Below are positions 62,298-64,000 of a DNA stretch of 64,000 bases, piece by piece; positions within the stretch are counted from its first letter, which is position 1; each line of letters begins with the position of its first letter. Where the stretch lies: assembly GCF_000334915.1 (NCBI RefSeq), contig NZ_AMSF01000037.1, positions 109,690 to 173,689 on the forward strand. The letters run 5' to 3'. The notes beneath the pieces are model-generated. The model saw only the letters and a list, made by a program, of their open reading frames with translations, made no database searches and was not told the origin of the DNA. This DNA is from Dyella ginsengisoli LA-4 (GTDB lineage: Bacteria; Pseudomonadota; Gammaproteobacteria; Xanthomonadales; Rhodanobacteraceae). The position numbers were made by a program, and so were the translations under genes.

Positions 62298-62824
62298 CAG
62301 GACTTCGCCGCCGGAGTGGCCATCGACCTGGCGCGGGTCTTCGGACCGGTGGGGCAGCCGGTCGTCTGCACGTTGTAGGCGATACCGCTGATGCGCCACT
62401 GGCCGCTGCCGTCGCGCACCAGCGAGAAGCTGTCGATGCCGCAGTGCGAGAAGGTGCCGTCGAGATGGAAATCGTACGGAGCCCACACCTGCGCCAGGCC
62501 ATCGCCCAGCAGTACCTTCGGCGACCAGATGCGCTCGCGCCACTCGCCCTTGCCGGTGGCCAGCGCATGCAGGAAGTCCTCGTCGCGCTCCATTTTTATC
62601 GTCCCGTCGGGCTTGCGTACCGCGAACACCGCCCCCGGCACGAGCAGGGCCCGCATCGCCGCCGCATCGTGCCGGAGCATCGCGGCGAAGGTCTGGTCGA
62701 TCACGGCGAGCACCGCCTGGCGCCCGGCAGCGGGCCTGCCCGCCCCGTTGGCGGGGGCGGCGACGGCCAGAGCCGTTGCGACGAGCGGGATCATGGCGGA
62801 ACAAAGCGGTGGGCGCTGGCGCAT
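62297..62824 (-). CDS. Exported SnoaL/NTF2-like protein
   Basis: 175 residues from 62824; ATGs at 62860 and further upstream are in frame but leave a poorer signal peptide. The signal (IPLVATALAVAAPANGAG) is followed by an NTF2-like domain (DUF4440 type): LAVIDQTFAAMLRHDAAAMRALLVPGAVFAV, the KMERDEDFLHAL helix and VWAPYDFHLDGTFSHCGIDSFSLVRDGSGQWRI-type strands. It is probably a small-molecule-binding periplasmic protein. It is translated with the TfoX-domain gene and is divergent from the metallo-hydrolase. Confidence 0.82.
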   Translation of the reverse strand: MRQRPPLCSAMIPLVATALAVAAPANGAGRPAAGRQAVLAVIDQTFAAMLRHDAAAMRALLVPGAVFAVRKPDGTIKMERDEDFLHALATGKGEWRERIWSPKVLLGDGLAQVWAPYDFHLDGTFSHCGIDSFSLVRDGSGQWRISGIAYNVQTTGCPTGPKTRARSMATPAAKS

Positions 62825-62980
62825 GGCGGCACTCGGGAGAGAAAAAGGTGACCAGAGCATTGCGCGTTTGCCCGCGCCTTGCATGTGACCGGACCCGGGC
62901 CTTGCGGCACATGTCACTTGCACCGGCTCGCCACCGTACCCATGCAGGTGGCTTCGGCCCAAGATCCACGCGAGGTATCC

Positions 62981-64000
62981 ATGCGTTCGTTCGGAAAGCT
63001 AGCCCAAGGCGCCCGGCTCGAGCGCCTGCACGACCTGCCGCTGTGGGACGGCGACCGCCTGCGCAACATCCATCCGATGCTTCCGGGACTGCGCGACCCG
63101 GCCACTCCGCGCCCCACCCTGCGCGAGTTCCTCTGCGAGGACGCCGCGCGTCGGCCACCGACGCCGTTGCCCGCGCACGATCCGCGCGCCGCCTGGCAGC
63201 GCAAGCCGGCCAGCGGCCTGCGTGCGACCTGGCTGGGCCATTCCACCGTGCTGCTGGAGATCGACGGCTGGCGCGTGCTGACCGACCCGGTATGGGGCGA
63301 GCGTGCCTCGCCGTTCACCCTGATGGGGCCGAAGCGCTTCCAGCCGGTGCCGGTGACCCTGCGCCAGCTACCCGAGGTGGACGCGGTGGTGATCTCGCAC
63401 GACCACTACGACCACCTGGACTACCCGACCATCCGCGCGCTGGCGAAGTCGAAGGTGCCTTTCGTCACGTCGCTCGGCGTGGGTGCGCACCTGGAAGCCT
63501 GGGGCATCGCGCCGGAACGGATCACCGAACTGACCTGGTGGGAAACCCACCGCATTCCCGGCACCGGGCTGACCGTGACGGCGGCTCCGTCGCAGCACTT
63601 CTCCGGCCGCGGGCTGAAGGATCGCAACCAGACGTTGTGGTCCTCGCTGGTGCTGTCCGGCGAGCGGCACCGCGTGTTCTTCAGCGGTGACACCGGCCTG
63701 ACCACCGAGTACGAGGCCATCCGCGACCGGCTCGGCCCCTTCGATCTGGTGATGCTGGAAGTCGGCGCCTTCCATCCGTCCTGGGGCGACATCCACCTGG
63801 GCCCGGAGAATGCGCTCCAGGCCCATCGCATGCTTGGCGGCGGCGTGCTGCTGCCGGTGCACTGGGGTACGTTCTCGCTGTCCACGCATGCCTGGGACCA
63901 GCCGGTGGAAACCCTGCTGGCGCAGGCCGACCCGGCGGACACGCACCTGCTGCTGCCGCGGCTGGGCGAGCCGGTGGAGCCGGCCGAGCGGCGGCCCGCC
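62981..64000 (+). CDS. Metallo-beta-lactamase fold hydrolase, UlaG/NAPE-PLD-like (3-prime end beyond the window)
   Basis: The frame opens at the ATG at 62981 with GAGG five bases upstream and stays open for 340 codons to the right edge, so the C-terminus is missing. The metal-binding motif is SHDHYDHLD (HxHxDH). Then SQHFSGRG, FFSGDTGLT and LPVHWGTFSL supply the other ligands. The N-terminal block (LRATWLGHSTVLLEIDGWRVLTDPVWGERASP) marks the NAPE-PLD/UlaG-like subgroup, which acts on phosphodiesters or lactones. It is not a beta-lactam resistance enzyme. It has no signal peptide. Confidence 0.92.
   Translation, partial: MRSFGKLAQGARLERLHDLPLWDGDRLRNIHPMLPGLRDPATPRPTLREFLCEDAARRPPTPLPAHDPRAAWQRKPASGLRATWLGHSTVLLEIDGWRVLTDPVWGERASPFTLMGPKRFQPVPVTLRQLPEVDAVVISHDHYDHLDYPTIRALAKSKVPFVTSLGVGAHLEAWGIAPERITELTWWETHRIPGTGLTVTAAPSQHFSGRGLKDRNQTLWSSLVLSGERHRVFFSGDTGLTTEYEAIRDRLGPFDLVMLEVGAFHPSWGDIHLGPENALQAHRMLGGGVLLPVHWGTFSLSTHAWDQPVETLLAQADPADTHLLLPRLGEPVEPAERRPA

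Overview
This is a GC-rich stretch (roughly two thirds G+C, with GC-saturated third codon positions) of what looks like a gammaproteobacterial chromosome, most likely Xanthomonadales/Lysobacterales and probably Rhodanobacteraceae (Rhodanobacter, Dyella or Frateuria relatives). That placement is an inference from gene content and codon use, not from a marker gene. I see no tRNA, rRNA, insertion sequence, prophage or CRISPR array. The genes are packed tightly on both strands, and many operon partners overlap by ATGA.

Layout. 1-5897 (minus): a SulP anion transporter with a tandem universal stress protein, then an exported esterase and a class C beta-lactamase-like serine hydrolase. 6027-14564: a DUF72 protein, a GAF-GGDEF cyclase, an SDR oxidoreductase, a barnase-type RNase with its barstar inhibitor, an S4 RNA-binding protein, an arylamine N-acetyltransferase, a lipoprotein MsrA and a large PAS-GGDEF-EAL protein. 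14635-22353: an UndA/TenA-like nonheme-iron oxidase, then a transmembrane kinase whose N-terminus is a winged-helix DNA-binding domain. The kinase is divergent from five consecutive envelope genes (three lipoproteins, a multi-pass membrane protein, a zinc-ribbon membrane protein), with a tandem direct repeat between them.

22373-30044: a MAPEG protein, the YjjG nucleotidase, a cyclic-nucleotide-domain/thioredoxin-reductase-like fusion lacking the CxxC, a translationally coupled pair of a GCS2-type ligase and an uncharacterised ATP-grasp-like protein, an AAA ATPase and an NAD-dependent epimerase-like protein. 30056-38036 (minus): a compact putative biosynthetic cluster of an ACT/V4R-like protein, an AsnB-type amidotransferase, an acyl carrier protein, an AMP-forming ligase, a PrmC-like methyltransferase with an altered NPPY motif, a NadE-type ligase and a GNAT acetyltransferase. 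A perfect CRP/Clp-type palindrome lies just upstream of the carrier protein gene. These parts are consistent with activation, amidation, methylation and acylation of a carrier-bound small molecule.

38156-48665: an NTF2-like protein and MarR regulator around a perfect palindrome, a nitroreductase, a YdeP-type molybdopterin oxidoreductase, a cyoABCD bo3-type quinol oxidase operon and an exported penicillin-acylase family Ntn hydrolase. 48691-64000: a membrane protein, an acetate/succinyl CoA-transferase, an acyltransferase-3, an exported amidohydrolase, a glutathione S-transferase, an exported JAMM-motif-like protein, a class II UvrA paralogue, a Cache-HAMP receptor gene interrupted by one in-frame amber codon, a PATAN (DUF4388)-like protein, a nitronate monooxygenase, a TfoX N-domain protein, an NTF2-like exported protein and a metallo-beta-lactamase fold hydrolase cut by the right edge.

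The most promising uncharacterised systems are the DNA-binding receptor kinase with its envelope operon, the carrier-protein cluster at 30-38 kb, the GCS2/ATP-grasp pair and the UndA-like oxidase. All functional statements come from reading motifs, with no database search.
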